Assembly: GCF_024753285.1 (NCBI RefSeq)
Contig: NZ_JANUGW010000016.1
Location: forward strand, 62,001-126,000
Reading direction: 5' to 3'
Length of the DNA stretch: 64,000 bases
Origin: Massilia pinisoli
Lineage (GTDB): Bacteria > Pseudomonadota > Gammaproteobacteria > Burkholderiales > Burkholderiaceae_D
The notes beneath the pieces were generated by a model. It saw only the letters and a list, made by a program, of their open reading frames with translations. It searched no databases and was not told the origin of the DNA. Made by a program: the position numbers and the translations under genes. Positions 33,726 to 41,430 of the stretch are shown here, one piece after another (within the stretch, counting starts at the first letter, position 1; each line of letters begins with the position of its first letter).

Positions 33726-35324
33726 ATGTACACACATTATTTTCATCTGAAGCAGGCGCCGTTCTCGATCGCGCCCGATCCGCGTTACCTGTTCATGAGC
33801 GAGCGTCACCGCGAGGCGCTTGCGCACCTGCTGTACGGCGTCAAGAGCGGCGGCGGTTTCGTGCTGCTCACGGGCGAGATCGGCGCCGGCAAGACGACCG
33901 TCTGCCGCTGCTTCATCGAGCAGGTGCCGGACGATTGCCGCCTCGCGTACATCTTCAATCCGAAACTGACGGTCGAAGAACTGCTGCAGACGATCTGCGA
34001 CGAATTCCGCATCGACGTCGCGGCGGGCGGCGGCGTGAAGGCCTATGTCGACGCGATCAACGCGTACCTGCTCGACAGCCACGCGCGCGGCCACAACAAC
34101 GTGCTCGTGATCGACGAGGCGCAGAATCTGTCGGCCCAGGTATTGGAGCAGTTGCGCCTCCTGACGAACCTCGAGACGAGCGAGCGCAAGCTGCTGCAGA
34201 TCATCCTCATCGGCCAGCCGGAACTGCGCGCCATGCTCGCGCGGCCGGAGCTGGAGCAATTGGCCCAGCGCGTGATCGCCCGCTACCACCTGGGCCCGCT
34301 GTCGGCCGCCGAGACGGATGCCTACGTCGCGCACCGCCTGGCAGTCGCGGGCGTACAGGGCGCGGCGCCGATCCCGTCCGCGCTGGCGCCGTTGATCCAC
34401 CGCCTGACGGATGGCGTGCCGCGCCGCATCAACCTGCTGTGCGACCGCGCGCTGCTCGGCGCCTACGTCGAGAACAGCCGCGAGGTGACGGCCAAGATCC
34501 TGCGCCGCGCCGCGCGTGAAGTGTTCGCGGGCGACGCCGCGGCCGCCGCCGGCGCCCCCCGTCCCCCGTTGCGCTGGCCGTTCGTGGCCGGCGGCGTGCT
34601 GGCCGGCGCGGCGCTCAGCGCGGCCGCGTGGCAGGCCGTGCCGCACGGCGCCGCACCGCCGGCCGCGCCCGTCGCCGTGAAGGCGCCCGCCAAGCCGGCA
34701 CCGGCCGTCGCGCTGGCCGACCCGTCCGCGCAACCGCTGGCGCTCGGCACGCAGGACGAGGCATTGCGCGCGCTGGGTGCGCTGTGGGGGCAGCAGTTGC
34801 CGGCGGGCGCCCCGTGCGACGGCGCGCCGCGCCTGGGCCTGCGCTGCTACCAGGGCCACGGCGGCCTGTACGAACTGCGCCTGCTCGACCGGCCCGCGAT
34901 CATCGGCCTGCACGACGGCCAGCGGCTCGGCTACGCCGTGCTCACCGGCATCGACGACACGAACGCCACACTCACCATCGACGGCCGGCCACATATCGTG
35001 AGCCTCGGCGCGCTGGCGACCCGGCTGGACGGCGACTACACGACGTTGTGGAAGGTGCCGCGCGGTTTCCGCGACCAGGTGGGGCCGGGCGACAGCGGGC
35101 CGGACGTCGACTGGATCGCGACCCGGCTCGCGGAACTCGACGGCAAGCACGCGGCCCCGCCGCCGGGCCAGGCCCTGGACGAGCCGACGCGGCGCCTGCT
35201 GCGCGCGTTCCAGGTGAAGCAGAACCTGAAGGCGGACGGTCTGGCCGGCCCGCGCACCTATATGCGGCTGAACCAGCTCTCCGGCGTCGCCGAGCCGCGC
35301 CTCTTGGCAGCCACGGGAAAATGA
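33726..35324 (+). CDS. gspA: GspA/ExeA-type AAA ATPase with peptidoglycan-binding domain
   Basis: Inner-membrane ATPase that, with GspB, helps insert or localise the type II secretion secretin through the peptidoglycan. The 532 residues comprise an ExeA-type AAA domain (Walker A GEIGAGKTT at 50-58, Walker B VLVIDEAQN near 125), a membrane helix (near 281-300, FVAGGVLAGAALSAAAWQAV), a short periplasmic region and a C-terminal peptidoglycan-binding domain (TRRLLRAFQVKQNLKADGLA). gspB follows one base after its stop. The other type II genes are not in the window. Confidence 0.9.
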   Translation: MYTHYFHLKQAPFSIAPDPRYLFMSERHREALAHLLYGVKSGGGFVLLTGEIGAGKTTVCRCFIEQVPDDCRLAYIFNPKLTVEELLQTICDEFRIDVAAGGGVKAYVDAINAYLLDSHARGHNNVLVIDEAQNLSAQVLEQLRLLTNLETSERKLLQIILIGQPELRAMLARPELEQLAQRVIARYHLGPLSAAETDAYVAHRLAVAGVQGAAPIPSALAPLIHRLTDGVPRRINLLCDRALLGAYVENSREVTAKILRRAAREVFAGDAAAAAGAPRPPLRWPFVAGGVLAGAALSAAAWQAVPHGAAPPAAPVAVKAPAKPAPAVALADPSAQPLALGTQDEALRALGALWGQQLPAGAPCDGAPRLGLRCYQGHGGLYELRLLDRPAIIGLHDGQRLGYAVLTGIDDTNATLTIDGRPHIVSLGALATRLDGDYTTLWKVPRGFRDQVGPGDSGPDVDWIATRLAELDGKHAAPPPGQALDEPTRRLLRAFQVKQNLKADGLAGPRTYMRLNQLSGVAEPRLLAATGK

Positions 35325-35325
35325 C

Positions 35326-36192
35326 ATGTCCTACATCCTCGAAGCCCTGAAGAAGGCCCAGGCCGAACGCCAGCTCGGCAATGCGCCGACGATCCACGCG
35401 CAGCAGGCCGCGCCCGTGGCGCCCGCGCGCGCGGCGGGCGGCCGCAAGCCGCTGCTCGTCGGCCTCGGCGCAGGGGCGCTCGTCGTCGTCGCGGGCGCGC
35501 TGCTCGTGTGGCGCCAGGCGCCCACGGCGGCACCGGCAGCGCGGCTCGATGCCGCCCGCACGCCCACGCCGGCGCCCGTCCGCGCGCCGGATGCGCTGCA
35601 GGTGAGCGTGCCGCCCGCGTCCGCGCCAGCGCCAGTGTCCGCCAATGCGCCCGCGCCCGCGCGCGTGGCCGAGCCGTCGATCGCCCCGGCGCAGGTCCCG
35701 GCGGCGCCCGCATCGGTGGCGCAGACCGCCGCTGTACCCGTACCCGGACGCGTGACCGAGCCTGCGGTCGCGCGGCCGGCGCCGAGCGCGCCCGCCGTTC
35801 CGGCACCGACCGCCCCGGCGCAGGCCGCCGCCGCGCCTGCAGCAGCGCGTCCGGCAGCAGCCGTACCTGCGCAGGTTGCCGTCGCCCCCGCACGCGCGCC
35901 CGAGCCGGCGGCGGCGCGTCCGGCGCCCCCCGCGCAGGCCGCCGCCAAACCTGCTCCCGAGGACAGCCTGCCGTTCCTGCAGCAGCTGCCGGAGGCCCAG
36001 CAGCGCGACATCCCCCGCGTGACGTTCGGCGGCTATATGTATTCCGCGAATCCGGCGGACCGCCTGCTGCTGGTCGACAAGACGCTGCGCCACGAGGGCG
36101 AGGAAGTCGCGCCCGGTCTCGTGCTGGAAAAGCTGCTGCCCAAGGCGGCCGTCATGAACTACCGGGGCCTGCGCTACCGTGTCGTCTACTGA
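35326..36192 (+). CDS. gspB: General secretion pathway protein B
   Basis: Partner of GspA in the type II secretion system. It begins MSYILEALKKAQAERQLGNA, the conserved GspB cytoplasmic peptide, has a membrane helix (about residues 42-62), a long Ala/Pro-rich periplasmic linker (about 65-205) and the C-terminal GspB domain (LPFLQQLPEAQQRDIP ... FGGYMYSANPADRLLLVD). 288 residues. Start ATG is one base after the gspA stop, so the two are translationally linked. Confidence 0.9.
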   Translation: MSYILEALKKAQAERQLGNAPTIHAQQAAPVAPARAAGGRKPLLVGLGAGALVVVAGALLVWRQAPTAAPAARLDAARTPTPAPVRAPDALQVSVPPASAPAPVSANAPAPARVAEPSIAPAQVPAAPASVAQTAAVPVPGRVTEPAVARPAPSAPAVPAPTAPAQAAAAPAAARPAAAVPAQVAVAPARAPEPAAARPAPPAQAAAKPAPEDSLPFLQQLPEAQQRDIPRVTFGGYMYSANPADRLLLVDKTLRHEGEEVAPGLVLEKLLPKAAVMNYRGLRYRVVY

Positions 36193-36715
36193 GGCCGGCG
36201 GCCGCGGCCCCGTGCTGGGCGTCATCGGCTGGTCCGGCAGCGGCAAGACGACCTTGCTGACCTGGCTCGTCGGCCGGCTGGCGGCGGCGGGGCTGCGGGT
36301 CAACGTCGTCAAGCACAGCCACCACGACATCATGCTGGAGCCGCCGCACAAGGACAGCGCCCGCCTGCGCGCGGCCGGCGCAGCCGAGGTGATGATCGCG
36401 TCGCCGTACCGCGTCGCGATCATGCGCGAGCTGCGCGGAGCCGCCGAGCCCCCGCTGGCCGAGCACCTGGCGCGCCTCGCACCGGCCGACCTGACGCTCG
36501 TCGAAGGCTATAAATGGGAGCCGCTGCCGAAGCTGGAGGTGTACCGGCCGGAAGTCGGCAAGCCGCCGATGTTTCCGGACGATCCGCACATCGTCGCCGT
36601 CGCGTCCACCGCGGCACGGCCGGACGGGCTCGCGGCGCATGTCGCGTGGCTGGACCTGGAAGACCGGGACGCCGTCTTGCGCTGGATCTGTCAATTCCAT
36701 CGCCTGCCGGCCTAA
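36179..36715 (+). CDS. mobB: Molybdopterin-guanine dinucleotide biosynthesis adaptor MobB
   Basis: GTP-binding protein that assists MobA in attaching GMP to molybdopterin. The 178-residue product has Walker A GWSGSGKTT (residues ~17-25), VKHSHHDI, the DSARLRAAGAAEVMIASPYR block and LVEGYKWEPLPKLEVYRP. The GTG start at 36179 lies 14 bases inside the end of gspB in another frame; an overlap of this kind suggests coupling, although the two proteins are functionally unrelated. Confidence 0.93.
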   Translation: MSSTEAGGRGPVLGVIGWSGSGKTTLLTWLVGRLAAAGLRVNVVKHSHHDIMLEPPHKDSARLRAAGAAEVMIASPYRVAIMRELRGAAEPPLAEHLARLAPADLTLVEGYKWEPLPKLEVYRPEVGKPPMFPDDPHIVAVASTAARPDGLAAHVAWLDLEDRDAVLRWICQFHRLPA

Positions 36716-36807
36716 AGTCCGCGACGATCCTGCCGTTAATGGAGATGACCGGCTGTACGGGCGCACTCGGCGCCCGGCCGACCGTCGAGACCACCACAGG
36801 AGCACAT

Positions 36808-37008
36808 ATGGACGTCATGGGTATTGCCAAGCTCGCCACCAGCATCGCCGACACGGGCACCCGCCAGGACGTCGCCGTCGCGGTGCTGAAGAAAGCGCAG
36901 GACATCGAGGCCGCCCAGGCGACCCAGCTGCTGGAAGCCGTGCAGGCCGCGTCGCCCGCGCCGAACCTGCCGCCGCACCTGGGCAACCACGTCAACACGA
37001 CGGCCTGA
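36808..37008 (+). CDS. YjfB-like small motility-associated protein
   Basis: A 66-residue protein, MDVMGIAKLATSIADTGTRQ, then a helix with VAVLKKAQDIEAAQATQLLE and a short Pro-rich tail; this layout is that of the YjfB family of small putative motility proteins. ATG 36808 follows AGGAG by five bases. It stands alone between mobB and the bufferin locus. Function of the family is not established. Confidence 0.7.
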   Translation: MDVMGIAKLATSIADTGTRQDVAVAVLKKAQDIEAAQATQLLEAVQAASPAPNLPPHLGNHVNTTA

Positions 37009-37247
37009 CGCGCACGTCAACGGAATCGCCGCGCCCCGCGTTATCGGCGCAGTACCCGGCAGACGGGGGCGGCCACACAACGACAATCCGCTCAGCCGCC
37101 ACCAACGGGCTGTGCAGCGGCGACCCAAAGCGTCCCGCGCGCAGCCGCCAACGGCCGCCCCGGCCGGCGTACACTTTCCCGCATCCTGCCCGGCCGCGCT
37201 AGAATGCTTGCCGTAGTGCATGTACGCACCATCATTCGGAGAAACCC

Positions 37248-37520
37248 ATGAATAAACGACAAGCCCTGATCGCCGCCGCGCTCGCGAGCGTCTGCGCCGC
37301 CCAGGCATCGGCCGCCGGCCAGATGGATGCGCAGTCCGGCGCCGAAGAAAAATGCTATGGCGTGGCGAAGGCCGGCCAGAACGATTGTGGCAGCGCCACC
37401 CATGGCTGCGCCGGCCTGGCGAAGTCGGACAACGAGCCGGGCGATTGGAAATTCGTTCCGAAGGGCACGTGCGAAAAAGCGGGCGGCAAGCTGACGCCGC
37501 CGAAGAAGAAGGACAAGTAA
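37248..37520 (+). CDS. bufA1: Bufferin-type RiPP precursor (DUF2282, BufA1-like)
   Basis: Ribosomally made peptide precursor, exported to the periplasm and thought to buffer copper after cysteine modification. The 90 residues comprise a Sec signal peptide (MNKRQALIAAALASVCAAQA, cleavage near SAA23), then a core with four cysteines at 36, 47, 54 and 75 (EEKCYGVAKAGQNDCG, HGCAGLAK, GTCEKAGG) and a Lys-rich end. This is the DUF2282 layout of bufferin-1. The DUF692-DUF2063 gene begins six bases after its stop. A TAGAAT at 37200-37205 may be its -10. Confidence 0.85.
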   Translation: MNKRQALIAAALASVCAAQASAAGQMDAQSGAEEKCYGVAKAGQNDCGSATHGCAGLAKSDNEPGDWKFVPKGTCEKAGGKLTPPKKKDK

Positions 37521-37526
37521 GCCGTC

Positions 37527-39158
37527 ATGGCCGCCGCTGACCGGCCCGCGCAAGGCGCCGGCATCGGCCTGCGGGCGCCGCACTACCGCGCCTTCCTCGA
37601 CGACAAACCGGCCGTCGGCTGGGTCGAGGTGCACACGGAAAATTTTATCGCTCGGGGCGGCCACGACTGGCACGTGCTGCGCGCGGTGCGGCGCGACTAT
37701 CCCGTCGGCTTGCACGGCGTGGGCCTCGGCCTCGGTTCCGTGCACGGCTTTTCCGACGACCACCTGGCCCGCGTCGCCGCGCTCGTGGCGGCCATCGAAC
37801 CGGCCCTCGTCTCCGAACATCTCGCCTGGGGCGCGCTGCGCGACCGCCAACTGAACGACCTGCTGCCGCTGCCGCTGGACGGCGCCGCGCTGGACCTCGT
37901 CGCGACGCGCGTCATGCGCGTGCAGGATGCCATCAAACGTCGGATCCTCGTCGAAAACGTCTCCACCTATGTGCGCTTCGCGGCGGATGCGATGAGCGAG
38001 GCCCAGTTCCTCGCCGAACTCGCGCGCCGCACCGGATGCGGCGTGCTGCTGGACGTGAACAACCTGTATGTCAACGAGCGCAACCACGGCGAGGATCCGT
38101 ACGCCGCCATCGAGGCACTGCCGCGCGCGAGCGTGGGCGAGATCCACCTGGGCGGCCACCTCGTCACGGCGGACGGCGTGATCGACCACCACGGCGCCAA
38201 GGTCGCGCCACCCGTGTGGGACCTGTACCGCGCCGCGCTGGCCCGCTTCGGCGCCGTGCCCACGCTCGTCGAATGGGACACGGACCTGCCGCCGCTCGCC
38301 GTGCTGCTGGACGAGGCGGCGCGCGCGGACACGATCGCGGCTGCCACGGCGGGGCAGGGTGCCGGCGGAGACCTCATCATCACCGTCGACCCGGCGCCGC
38401 GCGCCGACCTGGACACGATCCAGCAAGCGTTCGGCGTCGCGCTGTTCGATGCGGCCGGCGACATGGCGCTCGTGCCGCTGTTGAAGGGCGATGCGCGCCG
38501 CGTCGGCATCTACCGGGGCAATCTCGCCGCGCATTGGACGCGTGCGCTGGCGTCCGCGTATCCCGTGCTGCGCCGGCTCGTGGGCGACGACTTCTTCGAC
38601 GCGCTGGCTGGCGTCTTCGGCCGCGCGCATCCCGCACGCGACCCGGACCTGAACCGTTTCGGTGCCGAATTACCCGATTTCCTCGCCGGCTTCCCGCCGG
38701 CCGCCGACCACCCGTACCTGCCGGACGTCGCGCGGCTCGAGTGGTGCGTGCACGAGGCGTGGTTCGCCCCCGATGACGACGGCCCGGCGCCGACCGTCGC
38801 GGGCCTCGCACCCGATGCGTTCGAGGCCGCGCGCGCCGTGCTGCATCCGGCGCTGCGGTTGCACGCGTCGCCGTGGGCCACGGTGGCGCTGTGGCGCGCG
38901 CACCAGGACGGCGGGCCCGCGTTTCCGGACGCGCTGCGGGCGGACACGCACGCGCTCGTGCTGCGCGCGCGCGTCGCCGTGACGGTGGAGGCGATCAGCG
39001 CGGCGGAATACGCGGCGCTCGCATGTCTCGCGCACGGTGGCACGTTCGGCGCGGCGCTCGACGCGGCGTTCGACGTGGACGGGGACTTCGATGTGGCCGC
39101 GCACCTGCGGCGCTGGCTGGATGGGGGAATCGTGAGGAGAATCGTGACGGAGCGGTGA
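37527..39158 (+). CDS. BufB-BufC fusion: DUF692 (MNIO) oxidase plus DUF2063 partner
   Basis: Single 543-residue protein that joins two proteins usually encoded separately. Residues ~1-275 are the multinuclear non-heme iron oxidase BufB/MbnB-like domain: VGWVEVHTENF, VGLHGVGLGLGS, LVSEHLAWG, RILVENVSTY, LLDVNNLYVNE, EIHLGGHL, DHHGAKV and LVEWDTDLP carry the His/Asp/Glu metal ligands. Residues ~290-540 are a DUF2063/BufC-like partner domain (YRGNLAAHWTRALASAYPVL, LVGDDFFDALAGVFGRAHPA). It should modify cysteines in the adjacent precursor. No DoxX (bufD) gene follows. Confidence 0.85.
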   Translation: MAAADRPAQGAGIGLRAPHYRAFLDDKPAVGWVEVHTENFIARGGHDWHVLRAVRRDYPVGLHGVGLGLGSVHGFSDDHLARVAALVAAIEPALVSEHLAWGALRDRQLNDLLPLPLDGAALDLVATRVMRVQDAIKRRILVENVSTYVRFAADAMSEAQFLAELARRTGCGVLLDVNNLYVNERNHGEDPYAAIEALPRASVGEIHLGGHLVTADGVIDHHGAKVAPPVWDLYRAALARFGAVPTLVEWDTDLPPLAVLLDEAARADTIAAATAGQGAGGDLIITVDPAPRADLDTIQQAFGVALFDAAGDMALVPLLKGDARRVGIYRGNLAAHWTRALASAYPVLRRLVGDDFFDALAGVFGRAHPARDPDLNRFGAELPDFLAGFPPAADHPYLPDVARLEWCVHEAWFAPDDDGPAPTVAGLAPDAFEAARAVLHPALRLHASPWATVALWRAHQDGGPAFPDALRADTHALVLRARVAVTVEAISAAEYAALACLAHGGTFGAALDAAFDVDGDFDVAAHLRRWLDGGIVRRIVTER

Positions 39159-39185
39159 AGGCGGCGCCGCGGGGCCGCCGTGCCG

Positions 39186-39482
39186 TCAGTGGTAGAAGGC
39201 GCGCAGGATGCGTTCTTCGCCGGTGCGGTCGTGGTGCAGCTCGTTCGCCGCGTGCGTCGCTTCCATCATCCGGTTCAGCTGTTCTTCCTCGAAGCGGGCC
39301 AGTTCCTCGTTGGCGGCCGTGAGCGCCACCGCCAATTTGGCGCGGGCGTTCTGGTATACGACACCGGTGTAATGGTCGGTATTCTTGAGCAGCTCTTCCG
39401 CGTTTTCGATGACGAGGCGCAGGTCGCCGATGAGGCGCTGCTGCGTCATGGAGCTTGGTTCCGGGGTTTCCATCTTCCTCAC
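39186..39482 (-). CDS. DUF883-like small helical protein
   Basis: About 98 residues, almost entirely helical (RLIGDLRLVIENAEELLKNT; VALTAANEELARFEEEQLNR). The first half resembles the DUF883/ElaB family of ribosome- or membrane-associated stress proteins, but the usual C-terminal glycine-rich membrane helix is absent, so the assignment is partial. The start is uncertain: GTG 39482, ATG 39473 (GAGGA very close) and ATG 39450 are all possible. It faces the bufferin locus tail to tail. Confidence 0.55.
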   Translation of the reverse strand: MRKMETPEPSSMTQQRLIGDLRLVIENAEELLKNTDHYTGVVYQNARAKLAVALTAANEELARFEEEQLNRMMEATHAANELHHDRTGEERILRAFYH

Positions 39483-39609
39483 CTTTAGCCGAATTTACGA
39501 CTTCAATATAGAGAAGGGGGACTGCCCAAGTTTGTCAGCGCGCAAACGTCAACCCGCACCGTCGGGGACGGCTTACCCACCGCGACCTTGCAGGCCGCGC
39601 GGCAACGCT

Positions 39610-39825
39610 TCAGCGCACCTGGATCCGGATGTCGCCCAAGGTCACGACCTGGCCCGCGCGGATCTTGGCCGTCTTGCGCAGTTCCTGCTTCCCATCGACC
39701 GACACGTCGCCGCTGGCCACGACGTGCTTACCGGCGCCGCCGCTGTCCACCACGCCGACCAGTTTCAGCAGCTGGTTCAGCTCGATGAACTCCGATGTCA
39801 GTTCAAAAGTTGTTGTTTGCATCAT
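39610..39825 (-). CDS. S4-domain RNA-binding protein (YbcJ-like)
   Basis: A 71-residue protein consisting of one S4 RNA-binding domain: FIELNQLLKLVGVVDSGGAG then HVVASGDVSVDGKQELRKTA KIRAGQVV. This is the YbcJ-type stand-alone S4 protein, associated with RNA binding of unknown purpose. The first ATG of an ATGATG pair at 39825 has AGGGA upstream and is preferred over a start six residues earlier. Confidence 0.85.
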   Translation of the reverse strand: MMQTTTFELTSEFIELNQLLKLVGVVDSGGAGKHVVASGDVSVDGKQELRKTAKIRAGQVVTLGDIRIQVR

Positions 39826-39881
39826 TCTATCCCTGGATAACAATCGGTGTCGTACTGTTGTGTCTGTTTAGACAACACCTG

Positions 39882-39925
39882 GAAAAAAAACAACGCCGCC
39901 CCCGCGCGGGCGGGGACGACGTTCG
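39882..39925 (-). terminator. Intrinsic terminator of fumC
   Basis: On the minus strand an AACGTCGTCCCCGCC ... GGGGCGGCGTT stem is followed by a run of eight T residues, about 20 bases after the fumC stop. Confidence 0.8.
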
Positions 39926-39942
39926 ATGGCCATGCGGCGCCG

Positions 39943-41337
39943 TCAGTCCGGGCTCGGCCGCGTCATCTCGATGGGCACGATCCACTGGTCGAACTGCGCC
40001 TCGTCGACGAAGCCCGACTGCAGCGCGGCCTGGCGCAAGGTCAGCCCGTCGTGCTGGGCCGTCTTGGCGATCTGCGCGGCGCGATCATACCCGATATGCG
40101 GGGCCAGCGCCGTCACCAGCATCAGCGATTGCTCCATCAGCTCGCCGATGCGCTTGCGGTTCGGCTCGATGCCGCGGGCGCAATGCTCGTCGAACGAGCG
40201 CATGCCGTCTGCCAGCAGGCGTGCGCTCTGCAGGAAGTTGTGGGCGATCATCGGCTTGAACACGTTCAATTCGAAATTGCCCTGCGCGCCGCCGACGGTG
40301 AGGGCGACGTCGTTGCCGAACACCTGGCAGCACAGCATCGTCAGCGCCTCGCACTGCGTGGGGTTCACCTTGCCCGGCATGATCGAGCTGCCCGGCTCGT
40401 TTTCCGGGATCGTGATCTCGCCCAGGCCGGAGCGGGGGCCGGACGCCATCCAGCGCACGTCGTTGGCGATCTTCATCAGCGCGGTGGCCAAGGTCTTGAG
40501 CGCGCCGTGCGCCAGCACCATCGCGTCGTGGCCGGCGAGCGCCATGAACTTGTTCGGCGCCGACTTGAATTGCAGGCCCGTGCGCGACGAGATCTCGGCC
40601 GCGATGCGGTTGGCGAATTCCGGATGCGCGTTCAGCCCCGTGCCGACTGCCGTGCCGCCGGCGGCCAGCAGCAGCAGGCCGGGCAGGGTGTTCTTGATCG
40701 CGTGCTCGGCGAATTCGAGTTGCGCCACGTAGCCGGAGAATTCCTGGCCCAAGGTCAGCGGCGTCGCATCCTGCAAGTGGGTGCGGCCGATCTTGACGAT
40801 GTCGGCGAAATCGCGCGATTTGGCTTCCAGCGTGCCGCGCAGCTTCGCCAGCGCGGGCACCACGTCCTTGGCGACGGCCAGTGCGGCCGCCACGTGCATC
40901 GCGGTCGGGAACATGTCGTTCGACGACTGCCCCATGTTGACGTGGTCGTTCGGATGGAGCAGGCGCGCCTCGCCCCGTTCGCCGCCGAGCAGTTCGGACG
41001 CGCGGTTGGCGAGCACCTCGTTCATGTTCATGTTGCTCTGCGTGCCGGAGCCCGTCTGCCAGACGGACAGCGGGAATTCTGCCGGATGGCGCCCTTCCAG
41101 CACTTCGTCGGCGGCGCGGATGATGGCGTCGGCCTTGTCCTGCGGAAGCTTGCCGAGCGAGCGGTTGACGGCGGCCGCGGCCCGCTTCACCTGCGCCAGC
41201 GCGGCGACCAGCTCGGGCGGCATCGTCTCGCTCGAGATGTGGAAATGGTGCAGCGAGCGCTGCGTCTGCGCGCCCCACAGATGGCCGTTCGGTACCTCGA
41301 TGGGGCCGAAGCTGTCCTTCTCGATCCGGTTTTCCAT
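39943..41337 (-). CDS. fumC: Class II fumarate hydratase
   Basis: Iron-independent fumarase that interconverts fumarate and malate in the TCA cycle. 464 residues. Class II signatures: TGSGTQSNMNMNEVLANRA, HPNDHVNMGQSSND (substrate sites), GRTHLQDATPLTLGQEFSGY, and the superfamily signature GSSIMPGKVN near residue 320. Start ATG 41337 (MENRIEKDSFGPIEVPN). The gene is divergent from the FimV-like gene and ends in a terminator. Oxygen- and iron-independent forms are often induced under oxidative stress, not testable here. Confidence 0.96.
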   Translation of the reverse strand: MENRIEKDSFGPIEVPNGHLWGAQTQRSLHHFHISSETMPPELVAALAQVKRAAAAVNRSLGKLPQDKADAIIRAADEVLEGRHPAEFPLSVWQTGSGTQSNMNMNEVLANRASELLGGERGEARLLHPNDHVNMGQSSNDMFPTAMHVAAALAVAKDVVPALAKLRGTLEAKSRDFADIVKIGRTHLQDATPLTLGQEFSGYVAQLEFAEHAIKNTLPGLLLLAAGGTAVGTGLNAHPEFANRIAAEISSRTGLQFKSAPNKFMALAGHDAMVLAHGALKTLATALMKIANDVRWMASGPRSGLGEITIPENEPGSSIMPGKVNPTQCEALTMLCCQVFGNDVALTVGGAQGNFELNVFKPMIAHNFLQSARLLADGMRSFDEHCARGIEPNRKRIGELMEQSLMLVTALAPHIGYDRAAQIAKTAQHDGLTLRQAALQSGFVDEAQFDQWIVPIEMTRPSPD

Positions 41338-41430
41338 GGATGTGTCCTGTTGGTTTGACAATGGAATTAAAGAGTGTACCGCAACGGTCGTTAACGACGC
41401 AGAAGCCTCAATTTTCCACGCTCCCACGCC

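Noticed and set aside
33726..36192. A type II secretion operon
   Set aside because: Only gspA and gspB are present; no secretin, ATPase GspE or pseudopilin genes in the window.
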